A DNA stretch of 64,000 nt from Fulvia fulva (lineage: Eukaryota > Ascomycota > Dothideomycetes > Mycosphaerellales > Mycosphaerellaceae), in assembly GCF_020509005.1 (NCBI RefSeq), contig NC_063015.1, forward strand, positions 2,232,001 to 2,296,000, in the 5' to 3' direction. Numbering within the stretch: position 1 is the stretch's first letter; each line of letters starts with the position of its first letter. This document shows, in pieces, positions 1-10,581 of the stretch. The position numbers and the translations under genes are program-made. The notes beneath the pieces were generated by a model, which saw only the letters and a program-made list of their open reading frames with translations, made no database searches and was not told the DNA's origin.

Positions 1-860
1 TCCGACAGCGAACATATCCTGGTCGGGAGAGGATTTACCCGCGCGCTTGCGAGATGCTGAGGATCCGACATGACCGTGGCCGATGTTATGCCTGTGCGAG
101 AAGTTCCGTATGTCAGGAGGACGGAGACATACTTGACGATGACGGTGAGACATGGTCGCCACTTGCTCATTTCGATTCCAGAATTGTTCTTTAGCAGATC
201 TTTGAGATTGGGCACCAAGTATGCTCGATCAGGAAGACGCTCAGTCACATGTTCGTAGAGGTGCATGCGGCTCATGCCACGCGAGCAGGGTGGCAGGAGC
301 AAACCGTGGCCACCGCCTCGGCCTGATATGCTGATTCCGTTCTTGCAGGGCTCGGAAGTCGGTCTCGAAGCTGTGCTGGCTATACATGTCAACATCTGAA
401 AGCGAGCGTAGAGTCGATACAGAGGTATCACGCTGGCCCTTTGAGGGACCGCCGCGCTGTCTCAGTCTGTCGATGGTTCTGTACATGAGACGACCAGCCA
501 ATACACCAACAATACAGGCTTCCACGGCAGACGAAGTCCCACATGGCCAGACCAGTACTGTCTGTGAAGAGTAGCCATCTAGGTGGTTGGCTGGACGATA
601 CCGAAGTGTTGAGTGCGCATGCGTGGGCTGAAGGCACGAGCTGCCCAGTGAGGCCAAGACAAGGCGGACAGGAACAAAGATGTCACGACCAGGTAGTCGG
701 TCATCCCGACGATTGCTGGCCAAAAGCATTCCCTTCGAAGTTCCAAAGGAGAGACTCCAGCGGCTCCTAAAGCGATGGGCCCGAACTGGTCTCTGCGGCG
801 AGCAGTACAATGTCGGGAGGACGGGACTGTCGACGATTCGTTGCTGCCGGCTTCGATTTG
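1..860 (-). CDS. Unrecognised multi-exon gene, partial at left edge
   Basis: I do not recognise this protein. Four minus-strand exons (602-860, 485-561, 133-395, 1-91) join in one frame across three intron-like gaps: 562-601 (40 nt), 396-484 (89 nt, ends TTTCAG) and 92-132 (41 nt, GTATGT donor, CTGAC branch, CACAG acceptor). Phase is kept at all three junctions, which is the main support. The first exon carries a hydrophobic stretch (GMTDYLVVTSLFLSALSW), the second is aromatic and Cys-rich (GLAMWDFVCRGSLYCWCIGW), and the third is an ordinary charged segment (HLYEHVTERLPDRAYLVPNL). The true start is unknown; the 5' end at 860 rests on a possible GATAG acceptor. The gene runs off the window at base 1. 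A 341-aa unspliced frame on the same strand reads through the introns and looks artefactual. Confidence 0.42.
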
Positions 861-1438
861 CTATCGTCTGGCTGTTCTCGAGACCTGGAACGGCGGTAGG
901 CGTGCTCGGACGTCCACGCCCTAGCAAGAGCCGTGTAGATGAAGTGCTAGAGATGTGTGTCTCTGTCGAGCGACGACTCGGGGACATGGGAATCCAGGTC
1001 GCGTCATTACCGCATGTGATGACCGGGTGGATCACTGCGTCTGTGGTGAGGTCGCGAGCCCGATGGAAGTCACGGTGCAGAAGAAGTTGTCTGGTGTTGC
1101 TTGTTTGCCGATGTGTTCTTGCCATGAGGAAGTCGTGCGCCGAACGCGTGCAGGCCTGGCAAGAGCCAAGGGGAACCGCACTTCGGAGTCCAAGTGCTGA
1201 CCGAAAGAACGACCACGGAGCAGGTTTACATGCATGCCGCAGTGTACATGTAGGCAGCATAGCCATGTCGATTCTGCGTCGCGCGGCCGTCCTGTCCTAG
1301 GCTGGGGAGATACGGAGCCAATGGTGCGGGCAAAGCATTGTCAAGTGAGAAGAGCAGGAGCTGTGCAAAGTGCCACTACAGACGATGATTCCGTAAAGGC
1401 AAGCGCTACACACGTCGGTGTCCAGATCACACTATACA
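861..1438. other. Intergenic or unresolved 5' part of the left-edge gene
   Basis: No frame here looks coding by itself. It may hold upstream exons of the gene at 1-860. It also contains the 3' flank of NOP13, whose TAG stop lies at 1439-1441. Confidence 0.3.
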
Positions 1439-2683
1439 CTATTCGTCAAAGGTCATCTTGCTGCCAGCACCCGCAACGATCGCGGCCGACGCCCGCGGAG
1501 CTTGAGCGAGAGCTTTGCCGGGAGCCTTCGTCCTCGCATCGAACTTCTTCCTCCTGACCTCTTGTCGTTCATCCTTGCCCATCTTCTTGTACTTGTCGTT
1601 CTTCTGCTTCCGCGGGGCGTTCTCCCGTGCAGACGCTGCTTCCCGCGCGAGGCTCTCAATACTCTCCTCGCCACCAGCGACAGCATCGCCTTCGCCGTTT
1701 GGTGCTGCAGATCGCTGTTCCTTTGGCCCACCCTTGCCGTAGCGCTTTTGGTATCTGGTTTGTGCATCCTCTGCGAACTCGCACCGCATCGTCCTGCCGT
1801 TGTAGCGGTTGATAAACCACTTCCTGGGCTTGTGGTTCTTCCTCTTTGGCTTCTTCTTCCCTTCCTCATCATCGTCACTCTCATCGTCCTCGACATCCGA
1901 CTCTTTGACATCCGACTCTTTCCACACAAAGCCCTTCACGGCATTCGTCGCACTTTCGATGTCCGCGAATGTGACCCATCCGAAACCCTTGCACTTGCCC
2001 GAGTCTTCGAATGTAGCTAGGAATACATCCTCTACCGTTCCAGCCTGCGCAAAGTGCTCTGATAGTTCGTCTTTGGTGATGTCGAAGCTCAAATTGCCCA
2101 CAAATACTCTCTTGCTAGGTTCCTTGCCATTGATGCTGCCATCTGCCGCCACACCTTTCTCGACCTTTGGCTTCTCGGGTCTCCCTTCGAAGTTGTTCGC
2201 ATTCTTGATGAGGACTTTTCTGCCTCCGCTCAGTCTCTCACTAAGGCCCAAGGCGATCTGCAAGACGGCCGGCGTGGTGAAGTCGACGTACGCGAAGCCC
2301 TTGTTCTGCTTCTGGTCATTGGTAGGCATGTGCACTCTCGTCACATCCTCGGCAGAAATGCCACCCTCTCTCAGCAGAAAGTCGCGAAGGCTTTCCTTGG
2401 TCGCGGTGAAGGGCAAATTGCCGATCCAGATGCCGTAATCGCTGCGCTTCGCAGGTTCGGCAGACTTGGACTTGGGCTTGTTGTCGCCCTCTTCATCCTG
2501 AATCTGGGCTGCTCTCGCAGGGTTGAGTGCGGGCTCTTCGGCAGGCTTCTTGGTCTTTGATTTCTTCTCCTTGCGCTTGGCTTTCTTCGACGGCGGTTCG
2601 GGCAAATTGACGTCGATCTCGAGTTCGTCTTCTGACTTGATGTCGCGCTTGCGCTTCTTCTCGACTTGTGGTGAGGACGACAT
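1439..2683 (-). CDS. NOP13: Nop13-like nucleolar RNA-binding protein, two RRM domains
   Basis: Single-exon gene of 414 residues starting at ATG 2683. The N-terminus (about residues 1-80) is Lys/Glu-rich with nuclear-localisation-like clusters (KKAKRKEKKSKTKK). Two RRMs follow: RRM1 from about residue 83 (RNP2 IWIGNLPF, RNP1 KGFAYVDF) and RRM2 from about 192 (RNP2 VFVGNLSF, RNP1 KGFGWVTF). An acidic spacer (about 260-290) holds a duplicated pentapeptide (KESDV twice), then a basic tail with WFINRYNGR. This order matches yeast Nop13 and its fungal orthologues, which sit in the nucleolus and in pre-60S/90S particles. It is divergent from the Iec3 gene, with 329 bp between the two ATGs. Family assignment is firm; its role in this organism is inferred. 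Confidence 0.9.
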   Translation of the reverse strand: MSSSPQVEKKRKRDIKSEDELEIDVNLPEPPSKKAKRKEKKSKTKKPAEEPALNPARAAQIQDEEGDNKPKSKSAEPAKRSDYGIWIGNLPFTATKESLRDFLLREGGISAEDVTRVHMPTNDQKQNKGFAYVDFTTPAVLQIALGLSERLSGGRKVLIKNANNFEGRPEKPKVEKGVAADGSINGKEPSKRVFVGNLSFDITKDELSEHFAQAGTVEDVFLATFEDSGKCKGFGWVTFADIESATNAVKGFVWKESDVKESDVEDDESDDDEEGKKKPKRKNHKPRKWFINRYNGRTMRCEFAEDAQTRYQKRYGKGGPKEQRSAAPNGEGDAVAGGEESIESLAREAASARENAPRKQKNDKYKKMGKDERQEVRRKKFDARTKAPGKALAQAPRASAAIVAGAGSKMTFDE

Positions 2684-3012
2684 GGTTGCTTTGAGTGGGT
2701 AGTATCAAATGTACCATGTGCGAATGTTGCAGCAGTACCTAACTACCTAGGTAGTTCACATGAAATTTTGGAGAGGGCCTCGCTAAGTCGGGACGCGCGC
2801 CTGAACGTGACTTTGCTGATTAACCCAAGCGTTCCATCATCCATGAGGACAGAGGACGTATCTTACCTCCTACCGCAGGCACGGTACAGCGACACCCTCC
2901 CTTCCCTTTAACCATCTCCTCTGCTTGTCACTTCTCCTCCGCTTCTCACCATCAACAACAAGATTCACCACTACCATACTATTCCCAATCGTCACCCACA
3001 TTCGCAACACCC
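2684..3012. promoter_or_regulatory. Divergent promoter region NOP13 / IEC3
   Basis: The 329 bp between two divergent ATGs must hold both 5' UTRs and promoters. The IEC3-proximal half is strongly C/T-rich on the plus strand (about 2880-3000), a common feature upstream of fungal housekeeping starts. I see no clear TATA box. Confidence 0.45.
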
Positions 3013-4229
3013 ATGTCAGACTCCGAAGGTGTTGCACCACCACCACCGCGACCGCCGCCACCACCACCACCACCACATCCGACGACCGCGGGCAAGTCGA
3101 TCGATGTGCCCAAGCCCAAGTACAAGTCATGGCGGAAGAAGTATCGCAAGATGCGCCACAACTTCGACGGCGTCCTGGACGAGAACAAGCGGCTGTTCAA
3201 GGACGAGCAGAAGCTGGAGGGTATCGCGCGCAGGCTGCGTGAAGAGCTCGAGTACGTCGCGTCCCGGTGCACTACTTCTACGCTGCGACCACACCTGCTG
3301 ACCTTGTTCTTAGTGACTTGCGCGATCTGTTGCTGGACCTCAACCAGAACCCCGCGCTACCCACGTCCATGCGCTACAACATCAACACCGACCAGAACAA
3401 CACCGACATCGCTACCATTCGCGACGTCGTTGACGATAACATTACGCCGCAGGCTGCCAACGAGACCCTTGCCGACTACAAGAGCGCCGTGCAGCGTGGC
3501 CAGATCCCGCCCATGGATCTCAACGTCATCAGAGCTCAGCTAGACAAGAAGCTGGCAGCCCAAGGTGTTGACAAGCTGGAAGAGATCGAGTCCTCCACCT
3601 CGCATCCTGTTCCGACGGACCCCATGATGGATTACCTAATGGGACCCAACCCGCCTGGCTACTATACAACTGAGGAGGAAGATGCTCGTCTGCTGCGTCT
3701 CGATGCGCAGCTCGGCGATTTGCCCAGCCTGGAACGCGCAATCAAGAAAGAGCAGGAAGGATCTAACGAGCCGCTACACTGGGCGGAAATGACTCCCAGA
3801 GAGATGGAAAGACAGGCCGAACTGCACAATCCTCAGTCCCAACACAATTGGCTCAAGTTACATGCGAAGGGTACCGGAGCCGATGTCGATGACACCGAAA
3901 GTCTGGCGTCACACGACACGAAGCCTACAGTTGCCCGAGGCGGGAAAGGCAAGAAGCGTGACTTGGCGCAGCAGGTCGGCGATCGTGCTGTCGGTAGAGC
4001 AAGGGATGGCAACAGTCCAGGTGCTGCGAGCGGCGTTGGAGATGAAGACTATGGCTTTATCGACGATCACCCACAAGGGAGCGCCAAAAAGCGAAAAGCA
4101 AAAGACGAAGATGGTGCCTATCGCGTCAAGGGCGGCAAGTCTGGCGGTGGGAATGCTAAGGGCAAGAGGAAGCGCACGACTGGTGACGATGGCGCCGTCA
4201 GCGCGAAAAAGCCAAAGGTTGATGAGTAG
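3013..4229 (+). CDS. iec3: Iec3-like INO80 chromatin-remodelling complex subunit
   Basis: Two exons, 3013-3251 and 3314-4229, with intron 3252-3313 (GTACGT donor, CTGACC branch, TTCTTAG acceptor), encode 384 residues. The N-terminus has a proline run, then the family core: KSWRKKYRKM, an acidic/basic helix, and after the splice LRDLLLDLNQNPALP. This pattern is typical of Ino80_Iec3-type subunits, fungal nuclear proteins of the INO80 remodeller. The C-terminal third is Lys-rich and low complexity, ending in basic clusters (GKRKRTT, KKPKVDE). The stop is TAG at 4227-4229. The same frame stays open beyond it into a Myb-like segment (see 4230-5150), so readthrough or alternative splicing into a longer form is possible. 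Confidence 0.82.
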
Positions 4230-5150
4230 GGCTCGAACACGCCAGTACAAACCGTGCAGGACTTAGACGTGCAGAGGCTGGAGGCGGATGGGTCATCGTA
4301 CAATGTTGAGCCCAGCAACCCCTCAACACCTCGGCCAAGGGGTCCGCGGCTGAGGTGGTCTACCGAGGAGGACATACGTATTGTCGATGCGCACCGCCGG
4401 GGCATGACGAGCAACATGATCTACCAAGCCTGCTTCGTGCACACGCACCGCGCCGAGTCGACGGTCCAATGGCGTGTCCGGTGCTGTGTGGAAAAAGGCT
4501 TGTTGACCGAAGCAGAGTACAACGCAAATTTGACAGCAAATAGCAAGTCCCCGAATACGATTACCTCACAGCCTTACGACACTTCTAAGGCCTCCGTACT
4601 CAGCGCTTCAACCGAACCCAAGCCGAAACGAACGGGAGGACATCAAGGGTCAACGTATTGGTCCGCTGATGAGGACAACATTGTGGTATCCACAGACACT
4701 CAGGGTCTGGGGCCTAAAGAGACCTGGCGAACCTACTTCTCTCAGAACCGCACTTACGCTGCGGTGAGGAAGAAACACGACTACTTGAGAAGAAAAGGCC
4801 GGCTACTCAGTGACAGAAACCGAAGAGCCCCGATGGCACACCCCAGAGCTTGGGTCTCGGAGTCGATGGCACAGAAGGAAGTGTAGTACACTCGCTCCAA
4901 CACAACGGAGCATGCTACACTGTCGCCACCCGTTAATGATGTTCTGGATGAGGAGTGGCAGAGGCTGGGTTGTGAAATCTGGACTTGGAGCCCGAATGCA
5001 AACGCACAGGAGCATGTGCAGGTCTCTCATTTCGACGTAATGGACTACGCAACTGCGGCAACACTGTCGCGACCCGTCGATGAGGTTCTGGATGAGGACT
5101 TGCAGAGACTAGAATTTGAGCTCTTTAACCTGGAATCGTCGCCCGGGTGA
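4230..5150 (+). CDS. Myb/SANT-like frame with three copies of a 14-residue motif; start unclear, one internal TAG
   Basis: This frame begins directly after the Iec3 TAG, in the same reading frame, and runs to TGA at 5148-5150 with one internal TAG at 4884-4886. Two Myb/SANT-like segments are visible: RWSTEEDIRIVDAHRRGM and YWSADEDNIVV...TWRTYF...AAVRKKHDYLRRKG. A 14-residue motif occurs three times: PVQTVQDLDVQRLE (from 4242), PVNDVLDEEWQRLG (4932) and PVDEVLDEDLQRLE (about 5073). The first copy lies upstream of any in-frame ATG, so coding seems to start before the first methionine. Possibilities: a C-terminal extension of Iec3 made by readthrough or by a 42-nt in-phase intron (4213-4254 region, GTTGAT to GTGCAG); a separate gene with lost start; or a decayed gene. 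Probably DNA-binding if expressed. Confidence 0.4.
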
Positions 5151-6771
5151 AGTATTGATCCAGAGTGTTCATTCGACAGGCTCCATGGCCTGCTTTGACC
5201 AGCAAAGCATCGGTGGAGAAGAACTTGGGTTGCTTACGGTTATGCTAGGATGAGCTCGTTCTATCCTATCATCCTATCAGATAATGTGAAGAGCTGCTGG
5301 TCGATGACCGGTTTCGTTTGTGTCGTCGGGAGGCCGTGGTCTGCTAACAGTATTGAAGGTTCCCGGAAGCTTTGCTTCAAAGATAGACTGCCACCGGCCG
5401 TGCCAGCCTTGGATGGCATACCGTTTCATGTGGTCCCGAACACGGCGAGCGATGCGAGGCTGGGCCCGGATGCGTAGCAACCTCTCTATCGCCGTTGCCT
5501 CGCGTTGGATACGACCATCCTTGGCATACCGAGAACATTGGTCATAGCCTTCACACATCGTGACTCTATGAAATCAGTACAGACGAGCCATGATATCCCC
5601 TCCTCAAGGGTCGTTGAAGGTCCACAATCGTTACATTCATGGCTCCCTGTCTGCCACACGGCGCCCTTAGGAGCAGCTATTGTTGGAAAAAGCCCTTGGA
5701 GCCTGCCCAGGGATACGACCGAAGACATCCTCATGTCTTCGTTGCCAGGCTGGATTTGAGCATCAGCATATCGATTGTTGTCACTATTTCCTATGTTTGG
5801 CAAACTCACACACCGTTGAAGGTGGGCTTCCGGGACCGGTACTGGCCACGGCTCTGTCATGACCCATGATTGACCCTGGCCTCCTCAGGAACAGACTGCT
5901 CTCAGGTTGCTACCACTCCGACTGCTATCGGGTTCCACATACTCGTATACTCGCAACAGTCAGCAGTATGCCAACGCGATACATCTACTGGTCCAGAGTA
6001 ATGCCCATCTTTGCGAGCTACCATGTGAATTCCGGACTTGCCTCAGCTAGTGCAAGGCTTGGTACGTACGACCAGGAAGACCGCAGTCGTCCACGTGCAT
6101 TGACCTAGAGTCTGTTCAAACGAGCTTCGTCCACCTGAGTGGTATTACAAGACCGGTGTCTGAAGCCAAGGTGGCTGATGATCCCTAGCTTCTGTAACAC
6201 AGCACAGCGCAGCTCAGCTGCTGCGCACGCGAACTGCGAATACAGCCGATCACGTTGATCGATCCTTCCAGCACAAAGAGGCGTAGCAATACCCAGCATA
6301 TGGCTGAGTGGCACTTACCAGAACAAAGAACAGCCCATCCTTTCCCCGCAAGTCTTGTGCTATGGTCGTCTTGGCCTTGGCTCTCCAAACGAGGTCGAGC
6401 TTGCGATGCAGCTCACTCTTGGCTGAATGTTCCGACCCTTCCGTAAGCGTGTCAGCCACGCTGCAAGCCTGCTTGCAGTGTCCTTCTTGGGGAGAAAGCC
6501 CTACAACGGTTGTATAGTGTCATCTGGGTCGCATTCGCATGATTCTAGTGGACGTTCGGGATGTGCCCTGTAAGCCTGGATTGCCCAAGGCATGGCCCAG
6601 ACAGCCATGCACTGCCATGGCGCATAAATCGATAGAAGGGGTGTTTGGACATATATGGTAGCGTTTCGCCCTCCTGCCAGCCATCGTAGGATCTTGGATA
6701 CCTCGACTTGATCGACATACGACTCCACCTTCAAGCCAACAGATCATTACCCAGGCCACTGCATCGTGACA
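5151..6771. other. Intergenic, possible relic coding on the minus strand
   Basis: No convincing gene. Minus-strand frames at 5277-5558 (RRVRDHMKRYAIQGWHGRW) and 5486-5860 (ECNDCGPSTTLEEGISWLVC) look somewhat protein-like but lie in different frames without a clear splice, so they may be a decayed gene. The right end is the promoter and 5' UTR of the GMC oxidoreductase. Confidence 0.3.
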
Positions 6772-8983
6772 ATGCTATCGTCCCTTGCACTATCTTCATC
6801 ATTGTTAGCGGCATGTCTAACATCATTTGTTGTGGCCCAAGACTTGCCAGACTTCTCGAGCTATCAGTATCCGGGAGCACCACGAGTGAGGTCCTTCCAG
6901 CCACAATATGACTTCTGCATCGTCGGCGGGTATGGACAGCCAATATTCCACCTCACCACTTAGGGTCACTGACAGGGTTGCAGAGGTACTGCTGGACTGG
7001 TGCTCGCCAACCGATTGAGCGAAAGTGGTCGACATCAGGTCGTGGTCTTCGAAGCTGGTGGTCCCCCCACAGATGTCGGCACGTATCGCACTCCAGGTGG
7101 CAACCAATATGTCCTCAATGGTATGGATATGTCCTGCATTGGAGAGAGCCATGCTGACGCAGATATGAGGCCCGTGGAGCGTCATCGATTACAACTTCCA
7201 GACCGTTAGCCAATTCAACATGAACAACCGGACATTCTCATACCATCGTGCGTATGCATCTACCGGTAGATATACATAGCAGACATTGACAGATTGCAGG
7301 CGGCCGCACGCTTGGTGGGAGTTCATCTACTAACGGGTTATACTACGGCATGGGCAGCTCAACTGTTTACGACTACTGGGAGCAAGTTGAAGGTAACGCT
7401 GGCTGGAACTGGGACGCGATCAAAAGATCGGCCAAAAAGGTGCAACCTCTTCCTCATTGACCAAGACAAAACTGATCACCTATACTTCCAGGCCACCACC
7501 TTTGTCGGCAACCCCAACCACACCAACGACAACACTTTCATGACCCACGACCCCTCTGCCTACGGCAACGGCCCCCTCAAGATCGGGTTCCAGGGCCGAG
7601 TCGTTCCCTCCGGCCCCAGTTTCATGCGAGCCCTAGAAGCCCTTGATATCCACCCAGTCCGCGATCAAAACAGCGGCAGTCCCATTGGTATCAAGCAAGG
7701 CACCATGACCCTCGATGAGAACTTCATGCGCAGCTCTTCCTACGATTCGTACTACATGCAAGCCCGAAACCGCAGCAACCTGAACGTTCTAGACCGCGCC
7801 ATTGTAGCCAGAATCATCTTCGACGAGGATACTCTGGGGACTGACCAGGTTCAGGCAGTGGGTGTGACGTTTGTGGATAGTACGTCTGGTACATTCCATA
7901 ACGTGAGTTGTTCGAAGGAGGTAGTTCTGGCTGCTGGTGCGTTTCACAGTCCGTTCATCCTGAAGCAGAGTGGAATTGGGCCGGCCGAGGAGTTGCAGGA
8001 GTTTGGCATTGAGCCCGTGGTGGTCAACGAGAATGTCGGCGAGCACATGCAGGATCACACAGCGTTTAGCGTCATCCATGCCGTGAAGCCAGAGTTCGCG
8101 AGAGAGGCAAGTACGACGGATATGGAGAACGACCTCAACGTCCTGAACAACGAGCAACGAGACTTCTACAAAGGTGGCGAGTCTCGTTGGAATAGCAAAT
8201 GGTCCGCGCCGTCCGGCTGCACGAACGGATTCCAGGAGATCCCCAACGACGAATTGGAGAGCTTCGGTGCTGAAGACATCATCACAGCGAACTTCACTCA
8301 TCAAGCGCACAACGAGATTCTTTACGAATCAGTCTGGTACCCCAAGTTCTTCAACAAATACGGCGGACCCGAGAAGAATACCTCTTACATCTCCATCACC
8401 ATCTCCAACCTTGCCGCGCTGTCCAAGGGAACAGTCAAGATTGGGAGTAATTCACCCACTAGTAACCCGGTCATTGATCCTAATGTAGTTCAACTCACCC
8501 TCATGCGTCTCCGCCTCCCAGCTAATCTGATGTACAGTACCTCGCGGAGCCCGCCGACCAAGCGATGGCAATCCAAGGCGTGAAGTACATGCGCCAGGTT
8601 TTCCAACACCCGGAAATGCAACGCTGGTCAGCCGGCGAGGTGGCTCCCGGCCCAGACGTCCAGAGCGACGAGGATATCCTAGAGTATGCCCGGACGACCA
8701 TGGTGCCAAACTGGCATGCTTCGAGTACGTGCAGAATGCTGCCGAAGGAGAGAGGTGGCGTGATCGATTCGCGTTTGAGAGTGTAAGTGCTGTTGAACGA
8801 AGATACGAGGGCAAAGTATACATGCTGACTGAGGTGATTAGGTACGGTACCAAGGGCTTGAGAGTCTGTGACGTGAGTACGTTTGGAAGGCTGCCAGATG
8901 TCAACTTGGTGGGCCCGGTTTACGCCCATGCTGAGCTGGGAGCGAGCGTTATCAGGGCTGATTATGGTGAGGGAGGATACTGA
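6772..8983 (+). CDS. Secreted GMC-family FAD oxidoreductase (aryl-alcohol oxidase/glucose dehydrogenase-like)
   Basis: Seven exons: 6772-6929, 6984-7120, 7170-7247, 7300-7439, 7492-8484, 8538-8782, 8842-8983. All six introns are 49-59 nt with GT..AG ends, and the phases agree, giving 630 residues. The start at 6772 gives a clear signal peptide (LALSSSLLAACLTSFVVAQ). The first splice builds the FAD dinucleotide-binding motif IVGGGTAGLVLANRL. The third gives the GMC signature GRTLGGSSSTNGLYYGMGSS. GMC signature 2 reads AAGAFHSPFILKQSGIG. The catalytic histidine lies in NWHASSTCRM. The usual second catalytic His/Asn region reads PDVNLVGPVYAHAE, so Asn probably takes that place. The family oxidises alcohols or sugars outside the cell and often yields H2O2; the substrate here is not inferable. 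Confidence 0.88.
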
Positions 8984-9509
8984 ACGCGGCCGCCATTGCT
9001 ACGTTGTATTGAGGTGGTCCCACCTTGGCGTGTCGGAGGTGTGATGGTGCGGTCGAGTTTACGTTCGAAATGTACCTGCTAGATCATGGATAATCCTTCT
9101 TGCGAGAATTGTGCATTGCCCGAACATGGTAGACAAATGCGACGTTCGCAAAGAGTGAAGGGATTGACCTTGTCGATCAAGCTGACTGATCGAGGTTCGA
9201 CAGGCTTCCAATCGGATGACGAAGAAGCTGCTCGGGTCCATCGTATCCAGTATACGAAGGTCAGTCACCGTCAGTACCCTCTGTAACCATCGGGCCCAGC
9301 TTGGCCATTATCCTTCCCGAGAGCCATGATATCCCTGTCTCGCATTCCCATCCCGCCGTCTGCGTTAGCAGCTCACGCTCCACACTGACCAAACCGCCCA
9401 AAACAACTGGTGGGATTATGTTCATTTCTGAAGGTGTTGTTCTATCTCTCTATTCACATCCACACCACCTTGTTCTTCGTTCTGCTGCGTCTATAGTCAC
9501 AATGTGTAT
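8984..9509. other. Intergenic, 3' of GMC oxidoreductase
   Basis: Nothing recognisable. From about 9400 rightwards to 10000 the sequence is visibly more A/T-rich than the flanking genes. Confidence 0.3.
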
Positions 9510-9743
9510 CTACTGCGTTCTTCTGACCCCTGCTGAATATGATATTCTCCAATCTCTCGGGTGATATGGCTGTCTTGAGCCTGCAGTGTCCAGAGCATTG
9601 CGCACCTGATGCCTTGTGGGTGCGAAGAGCGGTTTGAAGGTCTTAACAAGGTCTCTTTGCGAGCACTTGATGCCCTTAAGTCTGCAGTAGTGATAGGCTC
9701 CTACTATCTGATTCTTTTGAGGTGTTGAAAGGTGTTTGGTCAT
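9510..9743 (-). pseudogene. Possible helix-turn-helix remnant of a transposase
   Basis: A 77-residue frame starting at ATG 9743 reads like the N-terminal helix-turn-helix of fungal Tc1/pogo-type transposases: LSTPQKNQIVGAYHYCRLKG, then SQRDLVKTF and a short basic segment. No catalytic DDE region follows and I see no inverted repeats around it. The A/T-rich setting would fit an old, mutated transposon fragment. Resemblance is by eye only. Confidence 0.25.
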
Positions 9744-10581
9744 CTTGCAGTAGCTTCTCCAATCCAAGAAACAGGTGAAAAGTTTGCGACGGTAGCATGC
9801 GACCACAACACCACATATAGCCAATCCAAGCACGACAATTTGTTCAGTGATGTATCCAGATACGTATATAAATTTGCTGGTTGCAATGGGCCTGATATTG
9901 GATAAGGAAAACACGATTGAAGATGTGGTGTTGTTTTTTGGTGGAGGTGGGCGCTTTGGTCCGTATGACGCGTGCAGCTTCATGCTAGGACGCACTCAAG
10001 CTATGCATGAAGCACTCTCGCATGCGGGATCCTGCAACAGGTGCTACAAGGCTGTCTCGTAGCATCAGCTCATAACCCGGCCCTGTCGTGTTGCTACTTC
10101 CGATTCCAGGGCACGAGTGAACCCGCGAGACCCGTAGCCCTTGCATGGCCATTCAATGACGTCGACGCAAGCGTGAGCTGATCATTGGTAGCGTGGCTCC
10201 AAGAGCTGAAGTCCACGACATTGCACTAGGTTTGGCTCCCCATCCTTCGTCTTCTTCGTCTTTTTGGGCCTAAAGAATGGCATGGCACTCTTGTGCAGCT
10301 TAGGACCTATTGCTATTCCAAGCATAGCAGCTGCAGATCCACCAGCCGCGCACAGCCATGGGAGGGAGCCCTGGTCCCATGAGACGACTTCTGCGCATGC
10401 ACGAATGTATGTATACATCACAGACATAAATCTGCCATGCCCAGCGTTATGTGCGTCTGACTTGGTCCTGACACGCAGAGGGCCATGAGCTTGTCCCCCT
10501 TGGAGTCGCTGTGCTACAGCGGGTCTGAGATGTGAGCAAGTATTTGCTAGACGCCGGAGGTGAGCTGATCTCATAGTAAGA
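9744..10581. other. Intergenic
   Basis: A/T-rich to about 10000, then ordinary composition. A minus-strand frame at 10182-10607 ends in a Lys-rich segment (FFRPKKTKKTKDGEPN) and could be a further exon of the HeLo-like gene, but I could not find a convincing splice. Confidence 0.3.

Noticed and set aside
241..1266. 341-aa open frame, minus strand
   Set aside because: It reads across introns of the spliced gene at 1-860; composition is Arg/Ser-rich without motifs. The spliced model keeps phase and looks more protein-like.
4227..4886. TAG as a reassigned sense codon, to explain the two TAGs behind Iec3 and the TAG in the epoxide hydrolase
   Set aside because: Several intact genes here end normally in TAG (Nop13 at 1439, the acyl-CoA dehydrogenase at 13880, the large gene at 52181), so the code is standard.
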